Origin: Curtobacterium salicis
Lineage (GTDB): Bacteria > Actinomycetota > Actinomycetes > Actinomycetales > Microbacteriaceae
DNA: 64,000 nucleotides
Direction of reading: 5' to 3'
Assembly: GCF_011759505.1 (NCBI RefSeq)
Contig: NZ_JAAOYO010000003.1
Location: 1-64,000 of the forward strand
The position numbers and the translations under genes were made by a program. The stretch's first letter is position 1. Each line of letters opens with the position of its first letter. This document shows, one piece after another, positions 53,986-61,579 of the stretch. A model generated the notes under the pieces. It saw nothing but the letters and a program-made list of their open reading frames with translations. It made no database searches and was not told where the DNA came from.

Positions 53986-55709
53986 GCCGGGTCCCCGAAC
54001 CGTCGGGTCCGGACGTCCGGACCACGGTCGGCGGGCTGGGCTGCGGTCGGTCCGGCGGTTCCGGGACCGCCGGGAGGCGCGACCACCGTCCCGAACGCGG
54101 CGAGCGCCGCGCGGGCGGTCACCGCGTCCACCTCGGGGTCGATCGGCACGACCGCGCGGTCGAGTTCGTCGCCGTGCTCGACGAGCATCCGCACCGCCCC
54201 GAGCTGCGCGGCGAAGGACAGGTCCATGATCTCGATCGGGTTGCCCTCGGCAGCGGTGATGTTGATGCAGCCGCCGCCGTCGAGCAGGAGCACGTCGGGC
54301 CCGTCCGGGATGGCCACGCGTTCGACCTTCCGCCCGATCGTCGTGCGGACCGCTCCGGCGGCGAGCGCGTCGTCCACGGCGACCTCCTGGTCCACCCCAC
54401 CCGCCACCGAGACGACCGCTCCGGGGGCGCAGGCCCGCAGCACGGCGAGGCTGATCGTGTCGGGCACGCCGGAGGCGCTCATCACCAGGTCGGCGGTGCG
54501 GACGGCCTCGGTGAGCGGGGCGACTGCGTACCCGGCGAACAGGGCCTGCAACGCGCGGACCGGGTCGGGGTCCGCGACGGTGACCCGGAACCCGAGCGCG
54601 CGGAGCACCAGGGCGACCCCCTCACCGACGTGACCGAACCCGGCGACGACGGCCGAGCCTCCCCCTGCCGGCACGAGCACCGGCGACGGGTCGTCGAGGC
54701 CCTCGAGCAGGTCGAGCGTGGCGAACACCGTCGACTGTCCGGTCCCGTACCGGTTGTCGAAGAACGTCTTGGTGCGGGCGTCGTTCACCGCGACGACCGG
54801 GATCCCGAGCTGGCCGCGCGACACCATGACGCGCAGCGGGCGGAGGCCGCTCGTGGTCTCCTCCGCGGCGCCGAGCATCGTCGGCAGCAGGTCCGGCCGT
54901 TCCTGGTGCACGAGTCGGATGACGTGCGACCCGTCGTCGACGAGCACGTGCGGCCGGGTGTCGAGCATCGCGAGCGCCAGGTCCCGCTGTTCCGACACGG
55001 TGGCCGTGCTGCTCGCGTGCACCGGGAGGCCCGCGCGGCGGAGGACGTCCGCCACGGCGTCGTCGGTCTCGTCCGCGTGGGCGTAGACGACGACGTCGGC
55101 GCCGGCGTCCCGCAGCAGCAGGGCGAGCACCGCGGTCTTCGGCTCGAGGAACAGGCTGACGCCGATCCGGGTGCCGCGGAGCAGGCCGCCCTGCCGGAGC
55201 TCGTCGGCGAGGGCACGGGAGACCGGCATCGAGCGCCGCGCCCAGCGGATCCGGGCCTCGGCGGCGGGGTCGTCCTCGGCGTCCCGGCCGGTCGAGACGA
55301 GGAACACGTCGTCGGAGGTCATCGGCACGCCGAGCACCCCGGGCCGCGCGAGCGTCGTCGGCCCGAAGGCGTCCTCGTCGACGGCGGGGACGTGGCGGCC
55401 GGCGTCGACGACGAGCAACGTCGATCCGCGCGGCCGGTCGGCGGTGGCCTGCTCGACGGCGGCGACGGACTCGTCCGGCGTGCCGAGGCACCAGAGCTGG
55501 TCGACGTGCGCGCCGTCCTCGGCATGGCGGGCACCGAGGCCCGTCAGCAGGTCGCGGAGGACCGCCGCATCGCGGGCGTCACCGCCGACGATGCGGAAGC
55601 GCCGGGCGGCGACGAGCATGTTCGTCACCCGGGCGGTGTGCCGCACGGCGGCGGAGGCCCAGGCCAGCAGCGCCGGATCGGCGCGGGCTGTCGGGTCGGC
55701 GCTCGGCAT
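53982..55709 (-). CDS. Divergent S-adenosylhomocysteinase-like protein
   Basis: A 575-residue SAHH homologue with an extra N-terminal 160 residues. Kept: EETTSGL (283-289), NDARTKTFFDNRYGTGQS (309-326) with the lysine/aspartate/asparagine region, NAD loop GFGHVGEGVA (357-366) and GNPIEIMDLSFAAQ near the end. Changed: the substrate-side CLHIEKKTA block reads SLFLEPKTA, the NPLSTQDD block reads HADETDDA, and the GHFD loop reads GGVDQE, losing its His. This suggests another substrate or lost hydrolase chemistry. ATG 55709 has TACGAT 6 bases before it. First gene of the operon. Confidence 0.82.
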   Translation of the reverse strand: MPSADPTARADPALLAWASAAVRHTARVTNMLVAARRFRIVGGDARDAAVLRDLLTGLGARHAEDGAHVDQLWCLGTPDESVAAVEQATADRPRGSTLLVVDAGRHVPAVDEDAFGPTTLARPGVLGVPMTSDDVFLVSTGRDAEDDPAAEARIRWARRSMPVSRALADELRQGGLLRGTRIGVSLFLEPKTAVLALLLRDAGADVVVYAHADETDDAVADVLRRAGLPVHASSTATVSEQRDLALAMLDTRPHVLVDDGSHVIRLVHQERPDLLPTMLGAAEETTSGLRPLRVMVSRGQLGIPVVAVNDARTKTFFDNRYGTGQSTVFATLDLLEGLDDPSPVLVPAGGGSAVVAGFGHVGEGVALVLRALGFRVTVADPDPVRALQALFAGYAVAPLTEAVRTADLVMSASGVPDTISLAVLRACAPGAVVSVAGGVDQEVAVDDALAAGAVRTTIGRKVERVAIPDGPDVLLLDGGGCINITAAEGNPIEIMDLSFAAQLGAVRMLVEHGDELDRAVVPIDPEVDAVTARAALAAFGTVVAPPGGPGTAGPTAAQPADRGPDVRTRRFGDPA

Positions 55710-55715
55710 GCGCCC

Positions 55716-55721
55716 ATCGTA
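55716..55721 (-). promoter_or_regulatory. -10 box of a leaderless promoter for the SAHH-like operon
   Basis: TACGAT ends 6 bases before the ATG on the minus strand; no ribosome site is present. Confidence 0.45.
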
Positions 55722-55738
55722 GGGCGCTCCGGCAGCCG

Positions 55739-56704
55739 TCAGCGGAGCGGGTGCGGCGGCGGCGATCCGGCCCAGGCGCCGAGCGCCAGGTCACGTCGGG
55801 CATCGAGGCGCCGGGCCTGACGACGGTAGTGCAGCAGCACGCCGACCAGGACGGCGACACCGATCACCGACACGACGGCGAGCCCCGCGATGTACAGCGA
55901 CGTGACGACGCCGGCCAGGGACGAGGGCACGTACCCGTTCTGCGCGGCGGAGAACGGCGTGCCGGTCAGCACGAACGCCAGCAGGGTCGAGATCGTCGAG
56001 TTCGAGTCCCAGAGCCCGTGCAACACCGCGACGACGACGTACGCGACGAGGATCTGCCACGCCCACCGGAACGTCGGCCGCCCGTGCGCCACCCCGAACA
56101 GCACCGCCCCGAGGATCGCCGTCCAGAGCACGTGGCCGACCGGGGACAGCACGGCGCGGGCGACCTCGGTCTGCAGCAGCGAGGACAGGTCGATGCCGCG
56201 CGTGGTGATCGCGGCGTTGAAGGCGTACCCGGCGGACTCGAACGCCGAGAACCCGGCCCCGACGGTCGCGCCGAGGAGCGCCCCCTGCCGTGCGGTCTTC
56301 GGTCGGACCCGCCACCCCACGACGACGAGCAGGATGCCCTTGACCAGTTCCTCGACGAAGCCGACGAGCAGGTACAGCCCGGCACCCGGACGCAGGTCGG
56401 ACTCGAGCAGCGACGCCCCGAGGACACCGAGCACCCCGCCGACGAAGAACGCGGTGACGAGCTGCATGGTGCTGACCGTGCCGGTCACGCGTTCGATGAC
56501 GAACAGCACCACGGTGAACGGCACCAGGAAGCTGCCGATGAGGATGATCGTCGGCACCAGGTTCGTGTTCTGCGTGGCGATCGTCACGATGATCGTCACG
56601 ACCCACAGCAGGAACCCGCCGAGCAGGGTCTTCCACCACCAGCCGTGCCGGTGGTGCGGGTGGGCGCTGACCTGCGCCTCGGTCTCGAGCGTCATGCGGC
56701 CCAT
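55739..56704 (-). CDS. PrsW-family intramembrane metalloprotease
   Basis: A 321-residue protein with eight or so helices. The PrsW motifs are complete: VEELVK (117-122), FSAFESAGY (152-160), GHVLW (His 191) and LHGLWD (His 229, Asp 233). PrsW cleaves the anti-sigma factor RsiW in Bacillus; here no sigma/anti-sigma pair is nearby, so the target is unknown. I choose ATG 56704, which follows GGGAG; ATG 56695 is an alternative. Confidence 0.88.
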   Translation of the reverse strand: MGRMTLETEAQVSAHPHHRHGWWWKTLLGGFLLWVVTIIVTIATQNTNLVPTIILIGSFLVPFTVVLFVIERVTGTVSTMQLVTAFFVGGVLGVLGASLLESDLRPGAGLYLLVGFVEELVKGILLVVVGWRVRPKTARQGALLGATVGAGFSAFESAGYAFNAAITTRGIDLSSLLQTEVARAVLSPVGHVLWTAILGAVLFGVAHGRPTFRWAWQILVAYVVVAVLHGLWDSNSTISTLLAFVLTGTPFSAAQNGYVPSSLAGVVTSLYIAGLAVVSVIGVAVLVGVLLHYRRQARRLDARRDLALGAWAGSPPPHPLR

Positions 56705-56770
56705 CGTGCTCCCGCGCACACCGAGCCGGTCACCGGGAATACGGAAGGCGCGGCGGACGTAGTGACCGAC

Positions 56771-57034
56771 ATGACTGACGAGACGTTCGACAAGGTGACC
56801 ATGTTCGGCGCGGACTGGTGCCGCGACTGCCGCCGTTCCAAGGCGCTGCTCGACCGACTGGGCGTGGACTACGAGTACGTCGACGTCGAGGCGGACCTGT
56901 CGGCGGCCGACCGCGCCGAGGCGATCAGCGGGCGCAAGAACATCCCCGTCGTCGTGCTGCCGAACGGCAAGCACTTCGTCGAGCCGTCCGACGCCGAGCT
57001 GCAGAGCGAGCTGGAGTCCTCGGGCGCTCTCTGA
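56771..57034 (+). CDS. Glutaredoxin-like protein
   Basis: An 87-residue thioredoxin-fold protein with active site WCRDC (16-20), the conserved NIPVVVLPNG cis-Pro turn, and an acidic end. Similar to NrdH/mycoredoxin-type redoxins that reduce disulphides or mycothiol adducts; which one cannot be told. Divergent from the PrsW gene. Confidence 0.88.
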   Translation: MTDETFDKVTMFGADWCRDCRRSKALLDRLGVDYEYVDVEADLSAADRAEAISGRKNIPVVVLPNGKHFVEPSDAELQSELESSGAL

Positions 57035-57174
57035 CCCCGACCGGGCGCACCGTCCGGGCCGGAGTCCGGCGTTCCTGGTGACACGCTGAGCCGATCTGGT
57101 GTTCACTCGGACCTCGGCCCTGAGCTCGGTGATCCGCCGCAGCCTCGGACCGGCCGTAGAACAAGGAGAACACC

Positions 57175-57459
57175 ATGGGCGTACTCGGCCTCATCATCAG
57201 CTTGATCGTCATCGGCCTCATCGCCGGTGCACTCGCCCGACTGATCATCCCCGGCAAGCAGAACATGTCGATCCTGATGACCATCGTCCTCGGCATCGTC
57301 GGCTCGTTCGTGGGTGGCCTGCTCGGTTTCCTCATCTTCCAGCACGACCCGACGGACGGCTTCTTCCAGCCGGCCGGCATCATCGGGTCGGTCATCGGCG
57401 CGGTCATCGTGCTGTTCCTCTACACGCGCTTCGCGGGTCGTGGCACGAACCGTCGCTGA
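57175..57459 (+). CDS. GlsB/YeaQ/YmgE family stress-response membrane protein
   Basis: A 94-residue transglycosylase-associated-type protein with three hydrophobic, Gly-rich helices (LGLIISLIVIGLIAGALARL, SILMTIVLGIVGSFVGGLLGF, GIIGSVIGAVIVLFLY). Induced by stress in several bacteria. A perfect AAGGAG lies before the ATG. Confidence 0.92.
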   Translation: MGVLGLIISLIVIGLIAGALARLIIPGKQNMSILMTIVLGIVGSFVGGLLGFLIFQHDPTDGFFQPAGIIGSVIGAVIVLFLYTRFAGRGTNRR

Positions 57460-57498
57460 CCAGCGACCTCGCGTCGGCGCCTGACGCGCTGACCACCC

Positions 57499-57536
57499 AC
57501 GGGAGGCCCGGTACCAGCTGGTACCGGGCCTCCCGT
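57499..57536 (+). terminator. Terminator, palindrome family copy 4
   Basis: A perfect 17-bp stem (arm ACGGGAGGCCCGGTACC) with an AGCT loop, 39 bases after the YeaQ-like gene; here between two genes on the same strand. Confidence 0.8.
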
Positions 57537-57602
57537 CCGTCACGTGGCGGGTGCGGTGCGGAGCACGTCCCCCGTGTCCGGAACGCGCGCAGGCGCGGCG
57601 CG

Positions 57603-57608
57603 TACGGT
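57603..57608 (+). promoter_or_regulatory. -10 box of a leaderless promoter for the small acidic protein
   Basis: TACGGT ends 7 bases before the ATG at 57616 with no ribosome site between. Confidence 0.45.
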
Positions 57609-57615
57609 CCACGTC

Positions 57616-58029
57616 ATGACTGACGAGAACGACACCCGTCGCCCGGAGCAGGACGCAGCCCGACTCGGGCTGGTCGTGGTCGGTGAGGCCGCGGCCCTGC
57701 AGTCCGGTGACGAAGAAGCGCTGGACGCGAGCGAGGCGAACATCCGCGACGCCGTCGACGAACTGGTCGACGTCCCGCTCACCCCGCGCCAGGAAGAGGT
57801 CGTGGAGCGGCTCGCGCAGGCCGGCGGCACGCTGACCGCCGGCCTCAGCGGAGCGCTCGCGGCGCAGACCGGCCACCCGGTCGAGGACGTCCTCGAGGGA
57901 GCGGCACGCAGCATCCTCTGGCAGGAACGTCTCGCGAACGAGGACCTCGGGCACCAGGACGACGACCGGCAGGACGCCGGGCACCCGGACTCCGACCGTG
58001 ACGGACGCGGCGACCGCGACCAGGCCTGA
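57616..58029 (+). CDS. Hypothetical acidic protein
   Basis: A 137-residue acidic, helix-rich protein with no membrane segment or Cys. The middle (LTPRQEEVVERLAQAGGTLTAGLSGALAAQTG) looks amphipathic; the last 30 residues are Asp/Gln/His-rich and likely disordered. I recognise no family. Confidence 0.65.
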   Translation: MTDENDTRRPEQDAARLGLVVVGEAAALQSGDEEALDASEANIRDAVDELVDVPLTPRQEEVVERLAQAGGTLTAGLSGALAAQTGHPVEDVLEGAARSILWQERLANEDLGHQDDDRQDAGHPDSDRDGRGDRDQA

Positions 58030-58037
58030 CGCCACCA

Positions 58038-58090
58038 CGGACAGACAGGAGGCTCGCCACCGGACCGGTGGGGAGCCTCCTGTCTGTCCG
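58038..58090. terminator. Bidirectional terminator, palindrome family copy 5 (variant)
   Basis: A 23-bp stem with one mismatch and a 7-base loop between convergent genes; the arm CGGACAGACAGGAGGCT has ACAGGAGGC where other copies have ACGGGAGGC. Confidence 0.8.
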
Positions 58091-58101
58091 CCTGCCGGCG
58101 G

Positions 58102-58929
58102 TCACGCCGTCGCGTGCCACCACTCGTCGAACGGCGACGCCGGGACCTGACGCTTGTGCTCGGTCGCGCGGTAGCGGGCTTCGATCGCCTCGGCGACCTC
58201 GACCGGCACGTCGTGGCCCTGCAGGTACGCGTCGAGCTCGGCGTACGTCAGGCCGAGGTTCGCCTCGTCCGTCTGTCCGGGCAGGTCGTCGAGCAGGTCC
58301 GCGGTCGGTGCCTTCTCGTACAGGCGGGCCGGAGCGCCGAGGTGCTCGAGCAGCTGGCGCCCCTGGCTCTTCGTCAGACCGGTCAGCGGGGTGAGGTCGA
58401 CACCGCCGTCGCCGTACTTCGTGAAGAACCCGGTCACGGCCTCGGCCGCGTGGTCCGTGCCGACGACCAGGTAGCCGCGCTGGCCGGCCACGGCGTACTG
58501 CGCGACCATCCGCATCCGGGCCTTGACGTTGCCCTTGACGAAGTCGCTCAGGGCGACACCGGCGTCCGCCGTGTCCTGGACGACCCCGTCGACCCCGTGC
58601 TCGATGTTGACGACGATGCCCGGGTCGGCGGCGATGAACTGCAACGCGAGTTGCGCGTCGTCCTCGTCGGCCTGCACGCGGTACGGCATCCGCACGGTGG
58701 TGAACTCGGCCGCATGACCGTCAGCGCGGAGCGACTCGATCGCCAGCTGCGTGAGACGGCCGGCCAGGGTGGAGTCCTGCCCGCCACTGACGGCGAGGAC
58801 GTACCCCTTCGCGCCGGTGGTCAGCAGGTAGTCGCGCAGGAAGCCCACGCGCCGGGCGACCTCCTGCTCGGGGTCGATGGTCGGCTGGACGTTGAGGTCC
58901 GCGGCGATGGCGGCTTGGAGTTCTCGCAC
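58102..58929 (-). CDS. nadE: Ammonia-dependent NAD synthetase
   Basis: Amidates deamido-NAD to NAD. The 275 residues (from GTG 58929) contain the P-loop-like SGGQDS (48-53), [20 protein letters not shown] and [17 protein letters not shown], all typical of short, ammonia-using NadE without a glutaminase domain. Upstream in-frame GTG/ATG codons at 58965/58959 would add up to 12 residues; I prefer 58929, whose first residues ([11 protein letters not shown]) match the family and which lies 6 bases after GATACT. Confidence 0.93.
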   Translation of the reverse strand: MRELQAAIAADLNVQPTIDPEQEVARRVGFLRDYLLTTGAKGYVLAVSGGQDSTLAGRLTQLAIESLRADGHAAEFTTVRMPYRVQADEDDAQLALQFIAADPGIVVNIEHGVDGVVQDTADAGVALSDFVKGNVKARMRMVAQYAVAGQRGYLVVGTDHAAEAVTGFFTKYGDGGVDLTPLTGLTKSQGRQLLEHLGAPARLYEKAPTADLLDDLPGQTDEANLGLTYAELDAYLQGHDVPVEVAEAIEARYRATEHKRQVPASPFDEWWHATA

Positions 58930-58935
58930 TCCCCC

Positions 58936-58941
58936 AGTATC
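58936..58941 (-). promoter_or_regulatory. -10 box of a probable leaderless nadE promoter
   Basis: GATACT ends 6 bases before GTG 58929; it deviates from TAnnnT only at the first base. Confidence 0.35.
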
Positions 58942-59015
58942 CGCCTGCACCACCGTCATCCGCACGGGTTCTCGGCACCTGCTCGGATCGGATCAGCCTG
59001 CGCGGCGGGCCCCGG

Positions 59016-59402
59016 TCACTGCTGCTGGACGGAGAACACGTTGCCAGCCGGGTCGGCGAACCAGGCGATGTCCGGCCCCATGTCCCGGGCCCGACCGCGG
59101 AGGACCTGCCGCTCGTCCGCCCACTGCCCGCCGTCGGTCGGGTGGACACCGAGCGCAGCCAGGTCGTCGAGGGCCGTGTCGATGTCGTCCACGACGAAGT
59201 TGAGCACCGTGAAGGTCGCCGGGGTGTGATCCGGTTTGCCGTACACCAGCACCGCGACGTCCGAACCCGGCAACCGGAGCTGCATCATCTGGCCGGCGAC
59301 CAGGACACGGACGTCGATGCCGAGCACCCCGGCGTAGAAGGCCACGGCGGCGTCGACGTCGTCCACGCTGAATCCGCTGTAGGCGCTGGTGGGCTGGAAC
59401 AC
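59016..59402 (-). CDS. VOC/glyoxalase-superfamily protein
   Basis: A 128-residue two-module VOC protein: SAYSGFSVDDVDAAVAFYAGVLG opens the first module and GPDIAWFADPAGNVFSVQQ closes the second. GTG 59402 follows an ideal GAGGAGG five bases upstream, and an apparent longer frame adds an unlikely Thr/Arg-rich start. Metal-ligand positions are not obvious, so activity is uncertain. Confidence 0.85.
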   Translation of the reverse strand: MFQPTSAYSGFSVDDVDAAVAFYAGVLGIDVRVLVAGQMMQLRLPGSDVAVLVYGKPDHTPATFTVLNFVVDDIDTALDDLAALGVHPTDGGQWADERQVLRGRARDMGPDIAWFADPAGNVFSVQQQ

Positions 59403-59547
59403 GGGGGCCTCCTCGTTCGGGTGCAGCAAGTGTGCACCCTCCCGGGCGAGGACAGGTCGTCGTGTGGGTGCACCACGCTCGGACGACGTGTCGCCGGGAG
59501 TGCTGGTGCTCGTCGTGAGCACCGGCACTCCCGGCGCGGGTCATCCG

Positions 59548-61170
59548 CTAGACGGTCGACGGGCTCGCCGAGATCCCGATCCCTCCGGCTGCAGCCTTGC
59601 CGGCTTCACCCGAACCGCCGGCCCACGTCCAGAGCGAACCCGAGTTCGCCCGGAGCGACACGGCGAGCTGCGTGCCCGTGACGGCGATGGACGGGCTCGT
59701 CCCCGCTGCCATCCCGACGTCGATCTTCCGCGCGACGCCACGATCGCCGGGCGCTCCGTGCCAGGTCCACAGGTCACCAGTGTTCGCCTGAGCCGCCACG
59801 GCGAGCTCGTCACCGATGAGCGTGATCGACGGGCTCGTGCCCGCCTTCATGCCCATCCCGGCCTCGACGCCGGTTCCCGATGCTCCAGGCCGGCCGGTCC
59901 AGATCCACAGCCCTCCGGTGTTGGCCTGCACCGCCACGGACACCGTCGACCCGTTCACCCGGGTGATCGACGGGCTCGTGCCGGCTTTCATGCCGACTCC
60001 GGTGCTCCGGACCTGGCCCGTCTCCGTGGGCTGGCCGTACCACGTCACCAGTGAGCGATCAGTGCCCTGGTACGCCACGGAGATCCCGGAACCGACCGTC
60101 GTGATCGAGGGGCTGGTCCCCGCGGCCATCGTGCGCCCGGTGCTCGTCGCGACACCACTCGTACCGGCGATGCCACGCCACGTCCACAGTTCCCCCGTCG
60201 TGCCCTGGAACGCCGCAGCGTAGCGTCCGTCACTGAGCGGCACGATCGCCGGGCTCGTACCCGGCATGATCCCCACGGTGGTCGCTCGAGACTGCCCCTT
60301 CTGACCGGCTCGTCCGACCCAGGTGGCGAACACGTTCCCCGTCGTGACGAGCGCGACCGCCAGGTCCGACCCGTTGAACGCGATGGCCGGCGACGTGCCG
60401 GCAGCGATCGGCACTCCGGTGTTGACGGCGAGGCCGGTCTTCGAGGCGGTGCCGTTCCAGATCCACAGGGTCCCGTTGTCGCCCGGGACCGCGACGCTCG
60501 ACGCCACTGCCGGAACGGCGTTGTAGCTGCCGTCGTACTCGAAGTGCCACGGCTCCTGTGGACTGAACCCGTCACCCTTGGGCTGCCAGCCGTACTTCGG
60601 AGCGTTGGCGTTCATCCAGGTCTTCTCGGGCGTCCCGTAGGAGTTCACTCCGCCACTGAAGTCCACCGCTCGCCCGAGACCGTGGACGGAGGTCCCCGGC
60701 TCGGCCGCCAGGTTGAAACCCGGTTCCTTCGCGATCCATCCGTCGTAGAGGTACTGCTGACGGGCCAGGTCCCGGTATGCCTCGGCGACCGTCAACGACT
60801 TGCCCAGAGCGTTCTCGAACGCGGCGCTCAACGCGCTGAACGCGGCAGCGGCGGTGTCGACGAGGTACTGGTCCCCGAGACCCGTCGTCGAGACCGCGAC
60901 GAACGCGAGTGCGGAGTCCGGGATCTGACCGTTCGGGTAGTCGGCAGCGGCGCGTACCGCGAACGACCGGTCGCGCTCGGTCGAGCTCGCATCGGGGTAC
61001 GAGGGCAGGGTCAGGTTCGAGGCCTCTGCCGCGACGGCACCTGTGGTACCCCGGAGCATGGCGACGCTGAACGCGGCTGCGCCTGCGAACAGCAGGACGG
61101 ATCGTCGACTCATCGAACTCGGCCGTGACGAAGGATCCTCCGCGTCGGACCGCTGGAATGAACTACTCAT
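59548..61170 (-). CDS. Secreted D,D-carboxypeptidase-like peptidase (M15B) fused to a seven-repeat beta-propeller
   Basis: A 540-residue exported protein. An RR-type signal (SRRSVLLFAGAAAF, about 21-50) precedes a VanY-like peptidase domain (about 75-215) with zinc motif SVHGLGRAVD (161-170) and PWHFEY (207-212), so cell-wall peptides are the likely substrate. Residues 224-540 hold seven repeats of about 45 residues built on LAVA..NTG.LWTW.G and AGTSPSI, consistent with a seven-bladed propeller that may bind wall glycans. The ribosome site GAGGGGG is partly inside a hairpin. Confidence 0.85.
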   Translation of the reverse strand: MSSSFQRSDAEDPSSRPSSMSRRSVLLFAGAAAFSVAMLRGTTGAVAAEASNLTLPSYPDASSTERDRSFAVRAAADYPNGQIPDSALAFVAVSTTGLGDQYLVDTAAAAFSALSAAFENALGKSLTVAEAYRDLARQQYLYDGWIAKEPGFNLAAEPGTSVHGLGRAVDFSGGVNSYGTPEKTWMNANAPKYGWQPKGDGFSPQEPWHFEYDGSYNAVPAVASSVAVPGDNGTLWIWNGTASKTGLAVNTGVPIAAGTSPAIAFNGSDLAVALVTTGNVFATWVGRAGQKGQSRATTVGIMPGTSPAIVPLSDGRYAAAFQGTTGELWTWRGIAGTSGVATSTGRTMAAGTSPSITTVGSGISVAYQGTDRSLVTWYGQPTETGQVRSTGVGMKAGTSPSITRVNGSTVSVAVQANTGGLWIWTGRPGASGTGVEAGMGMKAGTSPSITLIGDELAVAAQANTGDLWTWHGAPGDRGVARKIDVGMAAGTSPSIAVTGTQLAVSLRANSGSLWTWAGGSGEAGKAAAGGIGISASPSTV

Positions 61171-61179
61171 CGTGTTTCC

Positions 61180-61210
61180 CCCTCAGGGCACGCCCCTCGC
61201 ACCCTGAGGG
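61180..61210 (-). promoter_or_regulatory. Hairpin overlapping the ribosome site of the peptidase gene
   Basis: CCCTCAGGG (61210-61202, minus strand) pairs with CCCTGAGGG (61188-61180) around a 13-base loop. Its 3' arm contains part of the GAGGGGG ribosome site 9 bases before the ATG. It might instead terminate the tRNA-Arg transcript. Confidence 0.5.
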
Positions 61211-61300
61211 CACACTGTCATGCCCTCCCCGGTCCACCGGACCCCAGAACGGGGGTCAACCGCGGCCACTCGGAGTCGACACGAGCACGTCCTGGTTGCT

Positions 61301-61348
61301 GGAAGTGCCCCTGGAGGGACTCGAACCCCCAACCCTTTCCTGAGGACG
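61301..61348 (-). pseudogene. Truncated copy of the 3' part of tRNA-Arg
   Basis: This 48-base block matches 61366-61413 at 47 positions, covering the 3' acceptor strand, T arm, variable region and anticodon 3' side of tRNA-Arg plus five downstream bases. It lacks the 5' half, so it cannot fold as a tRNA. Confidence 0.85.
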
Positions 61349-61370
61349 GGACGGGACGCACCACCGGAAG

Positions 61371-61442
61371 TGCCCCTGGAGGGACTCGAACCCCCAACCC
61401 TTTCCTTAGGACGGAACTGCTCTTCCATTGAGCTACAGAGGC
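61371..61442 (-). tRNA. tRNA-Arg (anticodon CCT)
   Basis: The minus strand folds with acceptor GCCTCTG/CAGGGGC, D stem GCTC/GAGC, anticodon loop GTCCTAA (anticodon CCT, codon AGG) and T arm GGGGG-TTCGAGT-CCCTC. The first anticodon-stem pair is a G-A mismatch. CCA is not encoded. Confidence 0.9.
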
Positions 61443-61579
61443 CGGCCCGACCACTCTAGCGGGAGCCGCGGAACGCTCCCTCTGGTGCCGTTGACAACGG
61501 ACCCTGGACGCACGGCACGCTCACAGCTAGCGTCAGCCATGGCCCCCGGTCGGGGGCAGTCCCGGACCGAAGGACCCGC

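Noticed and set aside
61301-61442. Integrated prophage or island at tRNA-Arg
   Set aside because: Only 17 bases separate the truncated copy from the gene copy and no integrase or phage gene is present, so at most a scar remains.
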